DNA of 64,000 nt from Xenopus tropicalis (lineage: Eukaryota > Chordata > Amphibia > Anura > Pipidae). Below are positions 45,141 to 57,388 of the stretch, in pieces. Under the pieces are notes generated by a model. That model ran no database searches. It was given only the letters and a program-made list of their open reading frames with translations, and had not been told where the DNA came from. Position 1 is the first letter of the stretch; each line of letters opens with the position of its first letter. The position numbers were made by a program, and so were the translations under genes. Location: assembly GCF_000004195.4 (NCBI RefSeq), contig NC_030681.2:88977681-89041680 (forward strand), read 5' to 3'.

Positions 45141-47602
45141 CGTCTCCTTTCTTTTAATATTCAGTGTCTGTGCCTAACAAAATGTAAATGTTGTCTTTTT
45201 GTAATGTGCTACTGCCTAGTAGCAGAATTCTACATGGAATTTAAAGGGATAATTTACTAGGTGCAGTGTGCAAAGTGCAAAAAAGTCATGCAATCTGCCA
45301 TGTGTTTTGCATTTTGCACTCTGCATGTAGTAGAATTGTTGCAGATCTCTGCACTGCTAAATAGAGAACAGCGACCTGGGTTCCTCCAATGAATACCATG
45401 GGGCACAGAAGCACCCCCTCCATACTCTGCTGTACCCTAACTTTTATGTCTTTAAGATGCTCAAGTTAAGTATTGCTGATGGGCCCAGGCCACAGGTAGA
45501 AAGCACAAGGCTGTCTTGAACCCAAGACCAAGTACTTTTTAAATGTAAATATATAAATAGATATCTATATATCAGTCTCTGCCAGCATTATCCATAACAC
45601 TTAAATCCTTAAAGGCAGCTACATAAATGAACTATTTCTGGGAATGCAAGACAAGATAGGGTACAACAATTTGATTAAGTGGGCCTGAATGTATTTGCCA
45701 TATTGCCAAAGGAAAGGTAAAGTGTATTTCATCCCTGTTAGCGCATGGACAGTAGAGTAAACTCGGCAGGTCTACTCTACTGCGAAGGCACAGATTGGCA
45801 AGTGCCAAAGGATACAAGAAAGTAGATATTGAGATACCGGCACAGCCCTTAGGTAGCTTTTCCATTGGCTCAAAGAAATGTTTAGCAATCTGTTTCACTG
45901 GGGGTGCCTAAGGTTTTGACACCCCTCATTGAAACAGACTTAACGTTGACCTCTATGATCTGTAAGTTGGCACTTTTTTAACAACTGTTAAGTTTATAAC
46001 CTCCATATCAATTTTGTAACCTTAAATTTTAATTTTGCGTAATTTAAAAATACTCAAAGAAACATTAATGTATAACCAATATGGATATGGCTAAAAGAGG
46101 TATAATGGCTTTTAAACTGTTTTAAACCATTTGAGCAGTTCTTACAATAAGTATTTCTCAGGCATAGGAGTGCCTTTGGTAGCTGCAGTAATTTTTGGGG
46201 GGTGCTGGTCAATATATTAAAGAATTAGTATTTTACATAGTGTGTAGTCTAGAATACAAACCCAAGGTCAGGAATTTAGGATCCAAGCAAGTGTACATAG
46301 GTCCTTGAATACATAATTGCTGGCAGCTGGTCTCAATGAAGTTACAGGAGAGTGTCAATGGCGAAGATGGGTTCTAATCTACAGGACAAGGTTAAGCCTC
46401 CAACGATTGTTTTAGTTCTTACACAGGAAGATAAATAGGGATCACAAGCCATTAATGGTTTTCTGCAGAACTATAGAATGAAAAACCTTTCTCAAGTTTA
46501 TTAAAACACATTTCCAAAAAATTGAGGCAAGAGTCAGAGCAATTAAAGGTAAAGTTTACCACATGCAATGTAATATTGATTTATCCTAGAGCAGGCAGCC
46601 TACTGACCCAAATGATAGGGTCGCTGATTGAAATCTGATTGGTCAGGGGCTTGAAAATAATGGAAAAACCCTTTTACTGGAGGACTGCATCAAACAATGG
46701 ACCTTGCATGGGCTTCCAAAGTGGTCCATTGGTTTTTTCAGGGGGGATAAAAGGTACCCAAGTTAAAAAAGCTTATAGAGGGAAATTTTTTTTAAACGAA
46801 GTAGGGGTCTCTTTCTTGCTACAATGGAGTGGACTAAGTATGTTGCAACCATATGGGAGTGCATGTAACTTTACTTAATAGAATTTTGCTTACAACTGAC
46901 TCAGGAAATGACCCCTAGTGAGTATTCATTTCTAAAAACTATTTGGGATCATTTACTAACACTTAAACACATTCTTTTACTTGCAGCTGCATAAAAAAGC
47001 TTTTGTCCACCATTGCCATCAGCAGCTGTCAATATGACACATGTTCCATTAGGTTAATGGGCCACTATGGGGCAGAATTATTATTAGTTGACTATCAAGT
47101 GACATCAATGTAAGAAACTGCAGAGAAGAGATCTTTATCCTGTTGTATTTTCTTTTTTAAATCCACAATCAGGTTTTTTTTAAAAAATACCAGGTTTTAG
47201 ACGAAAGGTTTTTTTGTTTTTTGAAAAACCCAATTTGGGGAAATATGAGTAAGATTAAGATATTTTCTTTATTTATATGAATAAACCTAAAGGCCTACTA
47301 ATAAATCTGCCCCCATGTTATTTTCTCAACAGGTGGAGTAAAGGTGGACCTGATCACACCCATCCTGTGTAGGTAGTGACAGGAATAAATGCCCTTCTCC
47401 TTTATTTATACACACAGAGCGATTTCAGGCTGAAAATGTTTGCATTTTCTGACTGTGCAGTGACAGCTGGATCGCATTCATTACTCTCGCTACACTAAAA
47501 GGACGTGTGCAGGTGGATCATATAGTGTGCCATAGCCATAACAGAATTTTGAAACAACTTCACAGTTGTAATTATATGAAAACTGGATATATTTAGAGAC
47601 AG
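45141..47602. other. Intergenic downstream of tent5a, nothing recognised
   Basis: No gene found. 45270-45345 is weakly palindromic (GTGCAAAGTGCAAAA against TTTTGCATTTTGCAC), perhaps an old MITE. Confidence 0.4.
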
Positions 47603-47770
47603 GAAACTGTCAAGTACTAATTACTAATGCATTAAATTGAACAGAAATATTTAAACAATGGAAACTTTGTGATGAGTAATAAAAAAAACAGAAATTATGG
47701 TATGCAGTTAAATAAAAAAGTAATGTTTTACTTATACTAATAAGTGAGTGTACTTAAGACCAGGAACATT

Positions 47771-48700
47771 TACACTATATAGCCAAAAGTATTTAGACAC
47801 CTGCCGGTCCAACATCTCATTCCTAAACATTGGGTATCAATTTAAAGTTGATTATCCCCTTAATGCTAAAACAGCCTCTATTCTTCTCAAGAGACTTTCC
47901 ACTGGATTATGTAACATTGACAATGGGATTTGCTTTCTTTGAACCCTCCCTTTCCAATTCATCCTGAAAGTGTTCAGTTGGGTTGCGGTTAGGACTTTGT
48001 TCAGGCCAGTCAGTTTCTTCCAATTCCACTCATTTTCTACAGACCTTGCATTGTTCATAGGGACAATATTGTGATAAAACCTGAAAGACCCTTCTCCAAA
48101 CTGTTGTCACAAAGTAATCACTTTTTAAGAATGTTACTTTAGCCATAAGCTGTGCTTTCAATAGAACCAGGGATCTTAGCCCAAACTATTGAAACAGACC
48201 CAGACCTTTATTATTACTCAACCAAACTTTACCACTGCTGTTATTCATTGTCAGATAGTGTACTCCTGGCATCTGCAAATCAGACTACCAGATGTCATTA
48301 TCCCAGTCTTTGGCCACATGATGGAAAACATAGAGTTAGTACCATGCATTCACCATCAAAAACTCCCAGATCATCCACTTAAATACCAAAACAATAACAA
48401 AAAACAAGCTAGGAAGAAAATAGCAGAAAAAAAGTTTCAAATTGAATTCGAATTCACTTCGGTAAAGTAGAACTTTGTAAGCCACTACACCCAAATTGTG
48501 TGGAACAGAAACTAATGATGGAACTATTCCAACAAATATTAAAAAGATGCAGAGTTCTGTGCACAAAAAGAAATATGCTTCATCACCTAGCTCCCCAGGT
48601 TTTTCTCACAAGGTGAAGCCCAAAGCAGGAAAGATTGATGCTCAAGTGAGCCTTGTGTTGCATCAATTAGCTTCCCATTGCCCTGCTTCCCAAAATGATG
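47771..48700 (-). mobile_element. Tc1/mariner-like DNA transposon remnant
   Basis: It begins TACACTATATAGCCAAAAGT followed by ATTTAGACACC, a terminus typical of a widespread vertebrate DNA transposon group. The minus strand between 48058 and 47852 carries a weak peptide trace (WNWKKLTGLNKVLTATQLNTF). 48070-48420 keeps more of the same element by wording (AAACTGTTGTCACAAAG, CTCCTGGCATCTGCAAATC). No matching right terminus was found. The superfamily is inferred from the terminus only. Confidence 0.55.
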
Positions 48701-49225
48701 GAAGGAACATGGATGGTCTTTGGTGACTATAACAGACATCATTTGCAGATGTGATCTAAATTAACAAAAAATCCTAGCTTGCTAACTCAGAACCCAGCCT
48801 GGCTGAAAAACATTTTCAAATTGAACTTGACAGCATGGCTATTAAAGAATGAACTGCAAAAAATGAAAGGCGTTTTCTTAACCAGTCATCAAGGTATAAA
48901 TGGTAGCTCTTTGGCTATCCACTTCTACATAGTTTGGAAGCTCTTCATTTAGGGGAGTCAATGGAGTCAGCTAACATTGTACAAATGTAGTAAATGTATT
49001 TTCTTCAGCCATGCTGATGGACCTGATATCTTGAATGTTTCCTCCTTAACTTGCTGCCAGTCCAGAAGTTTGCGCACATTTTATTGAAAACTCCAGTAGT
49101 GGTTTAAAAGTCAACTTGTCTGCATTAGGCTAAAAACCAGTGAAGACAGGTTGACTAGGCAAACCGGGCAATTCAATCTAAGGTTCTGAAAGATTAAAAC
49201 AAATGCAGTCTTTAGGGTTTTTTAG

Positions 49226-49275
49226 TGTCTCTATCCAGGAAACTGTCAAGTACTAATTACTATGTCTCTATCCAG
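49226..49275 (+). repeat. 13-bp direct repeats flanking a 24-bp templated insert
   Basis: TGTCTCTATCCAG occurs at 49226-49238 and again at 49263-49275. The 24 bases between (49239-49262) are identical to 47603-47626, about 1.6 kb upstream in the same orientation. The arrangement looks like capture of a short nearby copy at a staggered break whose single-stranded ends were filled in. Confidence 0.85.
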
Positions 49276-49502
49276 AATAATGCTGCAAACAACCAATCCA
49301 TAACAGGAGCTGCTTTTACGAACTTGGCAGTAGTTACTCTTAAAGCATGCTGGGATATATGGATTCCCTGTGAATTCATAGTTGGTCTGAGATATAGGAA
49401 GCAATGGTTACAATATACAGTATATTCATGCTGCAGATAAATTGGCAGAATGCTTCTGCTTTGAAACAGGGCTGCCACTTTTTCATTTGCCATTGTTGAA
49501 AT

Positions 49503-49787
49503 TAGTGATTCACCGAATTGGTTCAGGATTTGGCCAAGATTCAGCTTTTTTCAGCAGGATTCAGATTTGGGACAAATTCATGCATCTGGCTTAATCCGAA
49601 TCCTTAAAATCATGTGACGTTTTGTCACATAAACAAAGAAGTTGAAATTTTTCACTGCACATTTTGCACGCGGTTCTCTTTAAACCTTTCTTATCCTAAT
49701 TCGCATATGCAAATTAGAATTTGGTTTGATATTTGGCGAATCTTTCACAATAGTTTCAGGGTTCACCTGTATCCTAAAATGGTGGAT
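49503..49787. mobile_element. hAT-like MITE (TAGGGATGCACC family), right end lost
   Basis: The left end TAGTGATTCACCGAATT, the inner TTTTTTCAGCAGGATTC, ATGTGACGTTTTGTCACAT and CTAATTCGCATATGCAAATT, and TATCCTAAAATGGTGGA near the right side match the copies at 8288 and 24768. The terminal GTGCATCCCTA is missing, so the right boundary is a truncation and no target duplication can be read. Confidence 0.78.
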
Positions 49788-49977
49788 AAAAGTTCTTTAA
49801 GTACACTGTGTATAAATGCATTCTTAATCTAATTATAATGCTCTCCTTAGCATTACAGCTAACAGAGCATGTTCTAACTGTGCAGTTGTCCATTTTTACT
49901 AAATAGAAGAAAAATGGAAGGCTCTGCACATATACAATACATATAGTACAAGGATGGTGGGGTCAAAAGCTTGAGAT

Positions 49978-50267
49978 CAGGGTCGGACTGGGGGGTAAAG
50001 GGCCCACCGGGGCTCCTGCCCCAGGGGCCCTGCAGGTTTCCCCTGACCCCCCCCCCACAGTGGCCCCGCTAACCCCCCTCACAGGGCCCCCCACCCAACA
50101 TACTACCCTGAGCGCATAAATTTAACGCATCAGGGGAGGAGTGGTCGGGCAGGGGGGAGCGATGCAAGAGTCGGGTCTGGGCCACCGGGAAAAATCCCAG
50201 TGGGCCCCAGCTCTAGTGGGCCCCGGTGGCCCAGACCCGACTCTTGCATTGCTCCAGTCTGACCCTG
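49978..50267. mobile_element. hAT-like MITE with exact 8-bp duplication
   Basis: The ends CAGGGTCGGACTGG and CCAGTCTGACCCTG are inverted (one mismatch), and CTTGAGAT lies on both sides (49970-49977 and 50268-50275), an exact 8-bp target duplication. The right half is an internal hairpin: GAGTCGGGTCTGGGCCACCG against CGGTGGCCCAGACCCGACTC. 290 bp, very GC-rich. A half copy of the family is at 61687-61853. Confidence 0.92.
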
Positions 50268-50502
50268 CTTGAGATGAATAAAGTGTTATGGGGGAGCAAA
50301 GCATGGTAAGAGCTTAGAGGTCACTCAAAGCCCATGGGCAGAATCAACAACAGTCTATGCTAAAAGTGGAACATGGGATACTGTCCCACCAGTTTTTTTA
50401 CATTGATGCGGCTTCTCAGAATTCCAATGTTTTTAATCTTCATGTAAATGTTAATTAGAGTGCCATTTTATGCACCCTGTATCATGAAATGCTGTGGTCA
50501 TT

Positions 50503-50674
50503 GAGGGTCATTTATCAACACTGGGCAAATTTGCCCATGGACAGTAACCCATGGCAACCAGTCAAATAGTTGTATTCATTGTTCTGCCTGCAGCTGTCTG
50601 AAAAAGCCAATCACTGATTGGTTCTATGGGCTACTGCCCACAGGAAAATTTGTCCAATGTTGATAAATGTATCT
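50503..50674. mobile_element. Palindromic MITE (CAAATTTGCCCA family), full copy
   Basis: It starts GAGGGTCATTTATCAACACT followed by GGGCAAATTTGCCCATGG and ends AAATTTGTCCAATGTTGATA. Inner GGCAACCAGTCAAATAGTTG and CCAATCACTGATTGGTTC pair. Best preserved of the three copies in the window. Confidence 0.8.
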
Positions 50675-52587
50675 TATAACTACTATGTCATACATTGTTG
50701 GTCCCACAATATCATGTAGGTTCGCTATGCCAAATTTTGCTGGGCCCACTTACTGTGTCAAATATTGCTAGGGCCACTGTGACCACTGCCAGTGGGCTGT
50801 AATTACGACTGGTGCCAACCAAGGCATTGAAGCTGAATGCACCCCCTATGTTGCAGAAGTGACATCATGTGCAGAATGTACATGACATCACTTCCAGTGC
50901 CGTGTTATGTCACTTTTGTAGGAGTGATGCCACATGCCGCAGCCCAAGCCCCGTCTCCGTCTGCAGATTTCCTTAGAAACTCTGCGTCCGAGAATGGGAG
51001 GAGTTTTAATTCTTTTAAAATCTGATATATAGGCACCTGAGGAACGCTTCTCAAGGCACAGACCCTCTGGTGTCTATCTATAAATACACCCCTGCTGCCA
51101 GGGAGGGTAACATAGCTAATCTTTGTAGGAAGACATGTTGCTGTCCTAGCCTACAGTACATTGCAGACAGGGTAAAGCACATGTGAAATTTTAGCACCTC
51201 CTGTAGGCTGCCAGTCCTTAGGGCTACCAAATAGCCAATCATAGCCCTTATTTGGCACCCCAGGAACTTTTTTATGCTTGTGTTGCTCCCCAACTCTTTT
51301 TACATTTGAATGTGGCTCATGGGTAAAAAAAGGGACCCCTGCTATATGTTGAAGTCTAAACTAAGTACCCTTTTTTTCAGCTCCTTGTCTGAAGAATAAA
51401 ATTACATAAGCCTTGGCTTAAGTCACATCTTGCTCCCCACTCCCATCTGACCACTTTGGTTATTGATCAAAACATGCTCACTCAAACTAGCTCAGCTCCA
51501 ACCAGGTGGAAAATGAACATCATCAAATTTCTCCAGTTGGATTTAATATAATGACTATAAAAAGGGCTTTCCATTTTGTGCTGTAGTCTTTTTTTATGAC
51601 GTTATGTGTGGGTATAACAGACACAAAAGATTTTCTTATTTGTTTCATCTTAAATAAAACAGAATTTTAAAATAGTGATTCATATTTCATGCACAATGTT
51701 GCAATGTTAATAGTTTCCTGTGTTCAAAGCCACAATGGTCATGTCAAGGCACTTTTACCAATCTATCTTTCCTGTTAATGATTCTAACTTCATAGTTAGG
51801 CATATGCATGTTTCAGAATGCCTCAATTTAGTGTAAACAATTTTTAAACCAAAGTGACCAGAGATGTGGCAGACAAAAAGCAAGACATATCTTGGCTACA
51901 GTAACTGCCGAGAGACTGTTGTGACTGATGAACAATCTCTCTAGAGTGCTGCATAACAAGTTGACACTATTTAAATAAAGGATATTAGTAAGATAACTTT
52001 ATATTAAGGCATACCAATTTAAACAAAAGAGAAGTGGAAAGCATGATGAATTAATAGCACATGACAAACGTGTTTGTGCTAGACATCTGCTCCAAAATCT
52101 GATGAAATGTTAGGATGCATACCAAGAAGATTTGATTGTAAGGAGTGCAAATGTGTTTTTGCCTGCATATGAATCATTATTTGGTTCACACTGAGTATGA
52201 AGTACAGTTTTGGACAATGTTTTAAAAGAACAATAGTTTTTGAGAAGTGTAAAAACATTGGTGGTGACTATTTGATTATTTGTTTTGATTCTCTCAATAG
52301 ATAGAGCCTAGTGTTCTGCCTCTACTGTAATTCATTGAAATGAGTAGGTTATTAGTAGGGTACATCACTATAATACATTTTTAACTCAAAATAACATTTG
52401 TTATGAAACATAAGCAAAGCTTGAACGTGGGAACCGTTCATGTGTCAGAAAAGCATTTTCCCCCTGTGTGGTGTTATATGACAGCTGGTCTGCTGCTATT
52501 TTCCATCTCTGGATCAACTTAAAGTAGGTTTTGATTTAAACTTAATTAACGTATGCCTGTTTTTCATCCTGGCATTAAAGGTATCTT
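50675..52587. other. Intergenic, nothing recognised
   Basis: No gene. 50840-51010 is GC-richer with repeated TGACATCA-type words and may be an old repeat. Confidence 0.4.
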
Positions 52588-53190
52588 GTGGGCAGATTTA
52601 TCTAAATGTGAGATTAGGACTAACCACAGAAAGAATCACCCACTTTCTGTTCGTTCCTATGGGATTTTTAAAAGTGTATTTATCAAATGGTGAACTCTAA
52701 GGGCTAAACTCCATGGGAGATATAATCAGATTTTGTAGGTCAGATTTAATATCTTCATGCAACAGCACTTGACAACACACAACAGCACAAAATTTTGTAG
52801 GATCCAACAAATTCTGATCTCCATAGGCTATAATGTAAAGTTGGATAAGATAAAGTTGGGTGGTGTGTTTTGTTCCTACATCTGCATCCGATGTCAATGT
52901 ATCTCAATGAGAAAAAAAAGTCAGATGCAAGATTTAGCATGTTTCCTTCCGATAGGCGTGACATGTCGGATGGCATATCAGATTTTTGTACCAGTCCCAT
53001 TATATTTTAACCCATGCAACTACACCTAACTGATATGTTTTGTCTGTCTGATAACATCCTACAAAATCTCCTGTGGAGTTTAGCCACAACTTTCACTCAC
53101 TGTTGCTTCTAAAAACCCCACAGAAATGAATAGAACGTGGGTGAATCTTTCTATGGTGAGCTCTAATTTCACATTTTGATAACTATCTCT
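52588..53190. mobile_element. MITE (AAATGTGAGATTAGAGC family) interrupted by another MITE
   Basis: The outer arms are 52588-52700 (starting GTGGGCAGATTTATCTAAAT) and 53086-53190 (ending TCACATTTTGATAACTATCT). The neighbouring uninterrupted copy at 53263-53470 has the same two arms joined directly, which shows that 52701-53085 was inserted later. Confidence 0.82.
52701..53085. mobile_element. Nested MITE with GGGCTAAACTCC termini
   Basis: The ends are GGGCTAAACTCCATGGGAGA and TCTCCTGTGGAGTTTAGCC (near-perfect inversion over the outer 12), with TTTTGTAGG and CCTACAAAA as second inverted words. 385 bp. The target duplication is not clear. Confidence 0.8.
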
Positions 53191-53262
53191 TAGTGATTCA
53201 CTGAAGACTACTAAATACCATTAATGTCACGTAGGACAGTGGATACCATTCCTGTCAGCTTA

Positions 53263-53470
53263 GAGGCATATTGATCAAAATGTGAGATTAGAGCTCACCA
53301 CAGAAAAATTCTGATACTTTCTATTCATTCCTATGGGATTTTTAGAAGTGTGTTTATCAAATGGTGAGCTCTAACTTTTACCCATTGATAAACATGCCTC
53401 TAAAATGAATAGAAAGTTGGTGAATTTTTCTGTGGTGAGCTCTAATTTCTCATTTTGATATATCTGCCCC
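53263..53470. mobile_element. MITE (AAATGTGAGATTAGAGC family), intact copy inside a 17-bp inverted repeat
   Basis: It starts GAGGCATATTGATCAAAATG and ends CATTTTGATATATCTGCCCC, with paired GAGCTCACCACAGAAAAATT and AATTTTTCTGTGGTGAGCTC arms. It lies between GGATACCATTCCTGTCA (53241-53257) and its exact complement (53527-53543), so it probably landed in an older palindromic element. Confidence 0.82.
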
Positions 53471-53543
53471 ATAGTGTTTTCTGTGATGGCAAAGAAATTG
53501 CCGATATGGCTCTCTATTGAACCATGTGACAGGAATGGTATCC

Positions 53544-54839
53544 CTCTTTCATGGCATAAATAGGGAATTTGCTGGGCAGCAGTATTTAATCTGACAACAT
53601 ATTCCATTTGCTGATGAAAACACTGCATGCCACATTAGCCTAATGGGGGCGAGGAAAGAAATTTTAGCAATTAAAAAATATATGACCATATATAGTAGGA
53701 TTGGGTGTCTTCAACTGTTGCAAATGCAAAACAGAATATACAGAGTGCAATATAGAAACATATAAAAAAAAATATATATTTTTAATCAGTTATTTTGTTG
53801 TATTGTTGCAGTATATTGGTTGTATTCCCTGTATCACTTTTTCCCTGATTGTAAAATGTACTGTTAAATTGTGCAGTTCGTACTTTGTGGTGAGTGTGTA
53901 ATAGCAGCAACAATTCAATAAATAAATAATATTTGCCTTTATTTATTCAGCTTTTTCTGAAACTACATTATTCACATCAGTTCCCATGCCAGTTGGTAGT
54001 AGGTACCAACTTATACCACACTATTTTTACACAGTAAGTTTTGCATAAGAAAAAAAATATCTACTTCATGATGTCTTCTTTTTGTGTGTGTGGCATAAAT
54101 TGAGGATTTATAAATAATGCTTTCTGTCAACATTAGCAATATAGTTAATGAGACTGGGTGTATAGGGTGTTTGAAGAGAATTAAAATTAATTCAGACAAC
54201 AAAACTACTAAGCTTGTCACACCCACTCTAAGGACTGGTTTCTTTTATTACTGAATCATTGCTTCATGTTTAACCAGCACGCAGGAAGAAGGTTGGAATT
54301 TAGCCATGTGCAAAAAGTACTTGACCTTTAAATAGATGTGGCCAAATGCAGTCAGGCTAGATGTCAGCTAAAACACTCTTTCCTGTGTTAACCCCACCTA
54401 TATTCCAAACCATACCTCTTATCCCACTTTGGACCTCGCCTGTTATGCTTCTGTCTGCTCTATTTTCACTGCGTCATTTTGCTATTTATGTGAGAAAAAT
54501 ATGCTTGTAATTTTAACAACAATTTAAAATTAAAAGACAATTAACATGTAATTTCTTTGCCTAGGATGACATTTACAGCTCTGTAAATAATCCTAACCTG
54601 CAAACATGCAGAAATCCTAATTAGCACTGAAAAATGGGTGGAAATTTCCAGACATATAGGGCTGCTACCAAAATGTCTAAAGAATGAAAGGCGACTCTTG
54701 CATTGGTGAATGTCAGTGTTCAGAGTCTATTAATAGAAGGCGTTCTGTTGGGTAGCTTATAACTAAATACTTATATATGACAGTTGGTTTCTTTCTGGGG
54801 AGCATAAACCATCCTAAACCTTCCTTTTTCTCTGCCTAT
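53544..54839. other. Intergenic, nothing recognised
   Basis: AT-rich DNA without a gene or assignable repeat. Confidence 0.4.
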
Positions 54840-55140
54840 GTCAGTGTTCATGGGTCTACCTTCAGGATAACACTAAACAACAATGGTGTGGATGGAAAGG
54901 TTGCAAGAAGAAAACCAATATCATCCAAAAAGAACATTGCTGCCTGTCTGCAGACCTCTTGTAAAGATATACACTACATTCTTGCATAAGGAGGACTTTA
55001 TACCATCTTTAAACATGGTGGTGGTGGTGTCAGTATCATAGTTTGGGACTACAGAAGAGCTTGCCACATTGATGGAATTCTGAATTATACCAGCAAATTG
55101 TGCAGGAATGCATCAGGGTACCCAAGATGCAAAGTCATAC
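54840..55140 (+). pseudogene. Tc1-like transposase remnant
   Basis: The + strand frame near 54865-54945 reads FRITLNNNGVDGKVARRKP and then SKKNIAACLQ, the linker before the Tc1 catalytic domain. Further on, FKHGGGG (about 55009-55030) and IDGILNY (about 55070-55090) appear in another frame. The first catalytic Asp region and everything past the second Asp are missing. No termini seen. It is a different copy from the one at 4325-6610. Confidence 0.75.
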
Positions 55141-56344
55141 ATAGTGGCAATCTGGCTCAGTAACAGTTACTTTTATGAGTACCAACTTTCCAAAGTTGGC
55201 AGCTTTTTTGCTTTTGCATAGACCCAATCCAATGCCACCCTTAATATTTGATCTGGGCTCACTCAGATGATATCATGGGTATTTTGCTTGAACTCTTCTA
55301 TAACTATTAGTATCGTTTTGAGAGCCACTTATTTAGGACAATAGTATGAGAATGTGTGCCCTTATAAATATACCCTAGCAGGTAAGTCAGTATTTGTTTT
55401 TTAACCCCCAGGGATAAGGTTTTAGGAGTCAGGAAGAGTCAGTATATGAACCCCAGACTGCAAAATCCTCTTACACTTGGCTAAGAATTACATGCTCACC
55501 CTCCACAATCTATTCTCCCCATTCCTGTCAAAAGATTCCACCCCACACAATTCACAGGAGATTCTTTTTCATTTTTTTATTATCTCCCCCCCACCCCAAC
55601 ATGGACATTATTCATGTTAAAAGTGTGTCTGGAAGAAACTCTTTTTTGTTAAGTTGCCAACATCTGCTGAAAATGCCCTTTAAAGGCAGAACTCAAGTCC
55701 ATAGAATTAAGAATGTCCTTTTCATTGTAAATCATTGTTTGTTTTTTTTTTAAATCTTCTAAAATAATTAATTCACTTTTTTTCTTCATCTACCTTTTAG
55801 ATATGAATATTCCTGGCAGATTTCCTTGTTTTTTTTGTATACTGTCCTGCTGGAATAACTTCACAGAATTTTCAAATAGTATTTTGAACAGGTGATGTTA
55901 GCAGGTGTGCCTTCAAGCAGTTTCCATATTCATCTACTCTTTACCTTTAATTGTATGACTGCAAGGTTATACAGTAGCTTATACCACCTGCAAATATTAT
56001 GCCTTATGTTGTATTCTGGCATGCAACTTTCAATCCCCTATGAAGTGCTTTTTTATTCTACTAAAAAATATTTATTTTTTTGCATGAGCATTAAGAGAAC
56101 TGGAGTTTAACATCTTACTTTCTGAACACAGGTGAAGTGTTTACTAATTCAGATATTTTGTCAGACTGATCACACACTGGCTCACTGATTACTATTAATG
56201 GTAAACCTAATTCTTTAAAGGTCTTCTAAACCTGGAGGACTTAAGAAAAGCAAAACCTCTATGAATTCCACCATAATACAGTATCTCTATGCAGTGCACA
56301 CAATAGACTACCATCAAGAAGAAATCTTCTAACCTGTCCAATCG
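55141..56344. other. Intergenic, nothing recognised
   Basis: No gene or repeat recognised; T-rich patches only. Confidence 0.4.
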
Positions 56345-56455
56345 ACTAAATGACAGATCGTCATGGTACGGAAATTATCGGAACGATAATTTTGAGCCCG
56401 CAAATGGTCAGAAAATTGGATGAACTGTGTATCAGTGCGTGTATGGCCATCTTAA
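56345..56455. repeat. Right end of the AAGGTGGCCATACACG MITE family
   Basis: It ends CGTGTATGGCCATCTTAA (56438-56455) with paired ATTATCGG/CGATAAT words inside. The left half is lost; compare 3655-4018. Confidence 0.7.
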
Positions 56456-57097
56456 GAATATCAGCTCAGTCAGACTAAAGGCCTTACAACACAGAAACTA
56501 CTGTGAGGCCTGCCCATAAGATTGTGGTTCTAAGTAGAGGTGATGGTAATTTTAATACCTGATCCAAAGAATCATAATAAAATGATGTATGTCTGTCTAA
56601 ACTAGATGCTGATGTATAAGAAACTCAAGGGAATATAGCTATTCTGTTTCCTGCTATTCTAGTGCAATCAGTTATCTTTTTTGCTCCAGCTAACCAGTAT
56701 GAAATGTATGAGTAAAATTAGAACACAGACTATTCTATAGGGCTCACTTATGATGCGCAACCATAATGACTTTGTGAATAGGTGCCATTCATTAAAAATA
56801 TTTGTGTCTACAGCTACTTCTTGCACTTGTATGCTTTGGCATAAAGCGTCAATGCACTCTGTTGGATGAATCACACACAGTGTTCCTATTGAAGCAGGAG
56901 ATTGACACAAGATTTCAGTACATCCGATTCATGAAAAATTCAAGCATTGCATTTTAAAGTGATTCTGACATGATTAGTATGGTCTCCTTTTTATATACTC
57001 GAGTTTTCCAGCACTCAAAATTTGCTAAAAAAAGAATCCTCAGCTTATACTCGAGTCAAGTCAAGTCATACATGTCAAGTCATACTTGTGTCCTACC

Positions 57098-57149
57098 GGC
57101 GCATCCTTGTCCTACCGGCACATTCCATGTCGTAGGACAAGGATGCGCC
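57098..57149. repeat. Perfect 18-bp hairpin with extra direct copies
   Basis: GGCGCATCCTTGTCCTAC (57098-57115) and its exact complement (57132-57149) are separated by 16 bases. Further copies of the word follow at 57152-57170 (TTGGACAAGGATGCGCTGG) and 57172-57181. Just upstream, TCAAGTCA-type words repeat (57055-57082). It lies in a TATACTCGAG-bearing repeat. Confidence 0.8.
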
Positions 57150-57388
57150 TGTTGGACAAGGATGCGCTGGTGGGGATGCGCTTCGCTACAGTGTGTGTGT
57201 AAGAAACATTTCTTCAAATAATTGTAAGATCTAAACATCTAATAATGCAAAAATAAGGTTTTAACAAAAAAAAAAAAATATCATGGGATTATGAAGGAGG
57301 AGTCCCAAACCGGACTTGGATTTTTTACTATTGAGTGCTATTCTGATATCTACCACTTTTAGCAATACAGGTATCAGGGAGCTGCTAT

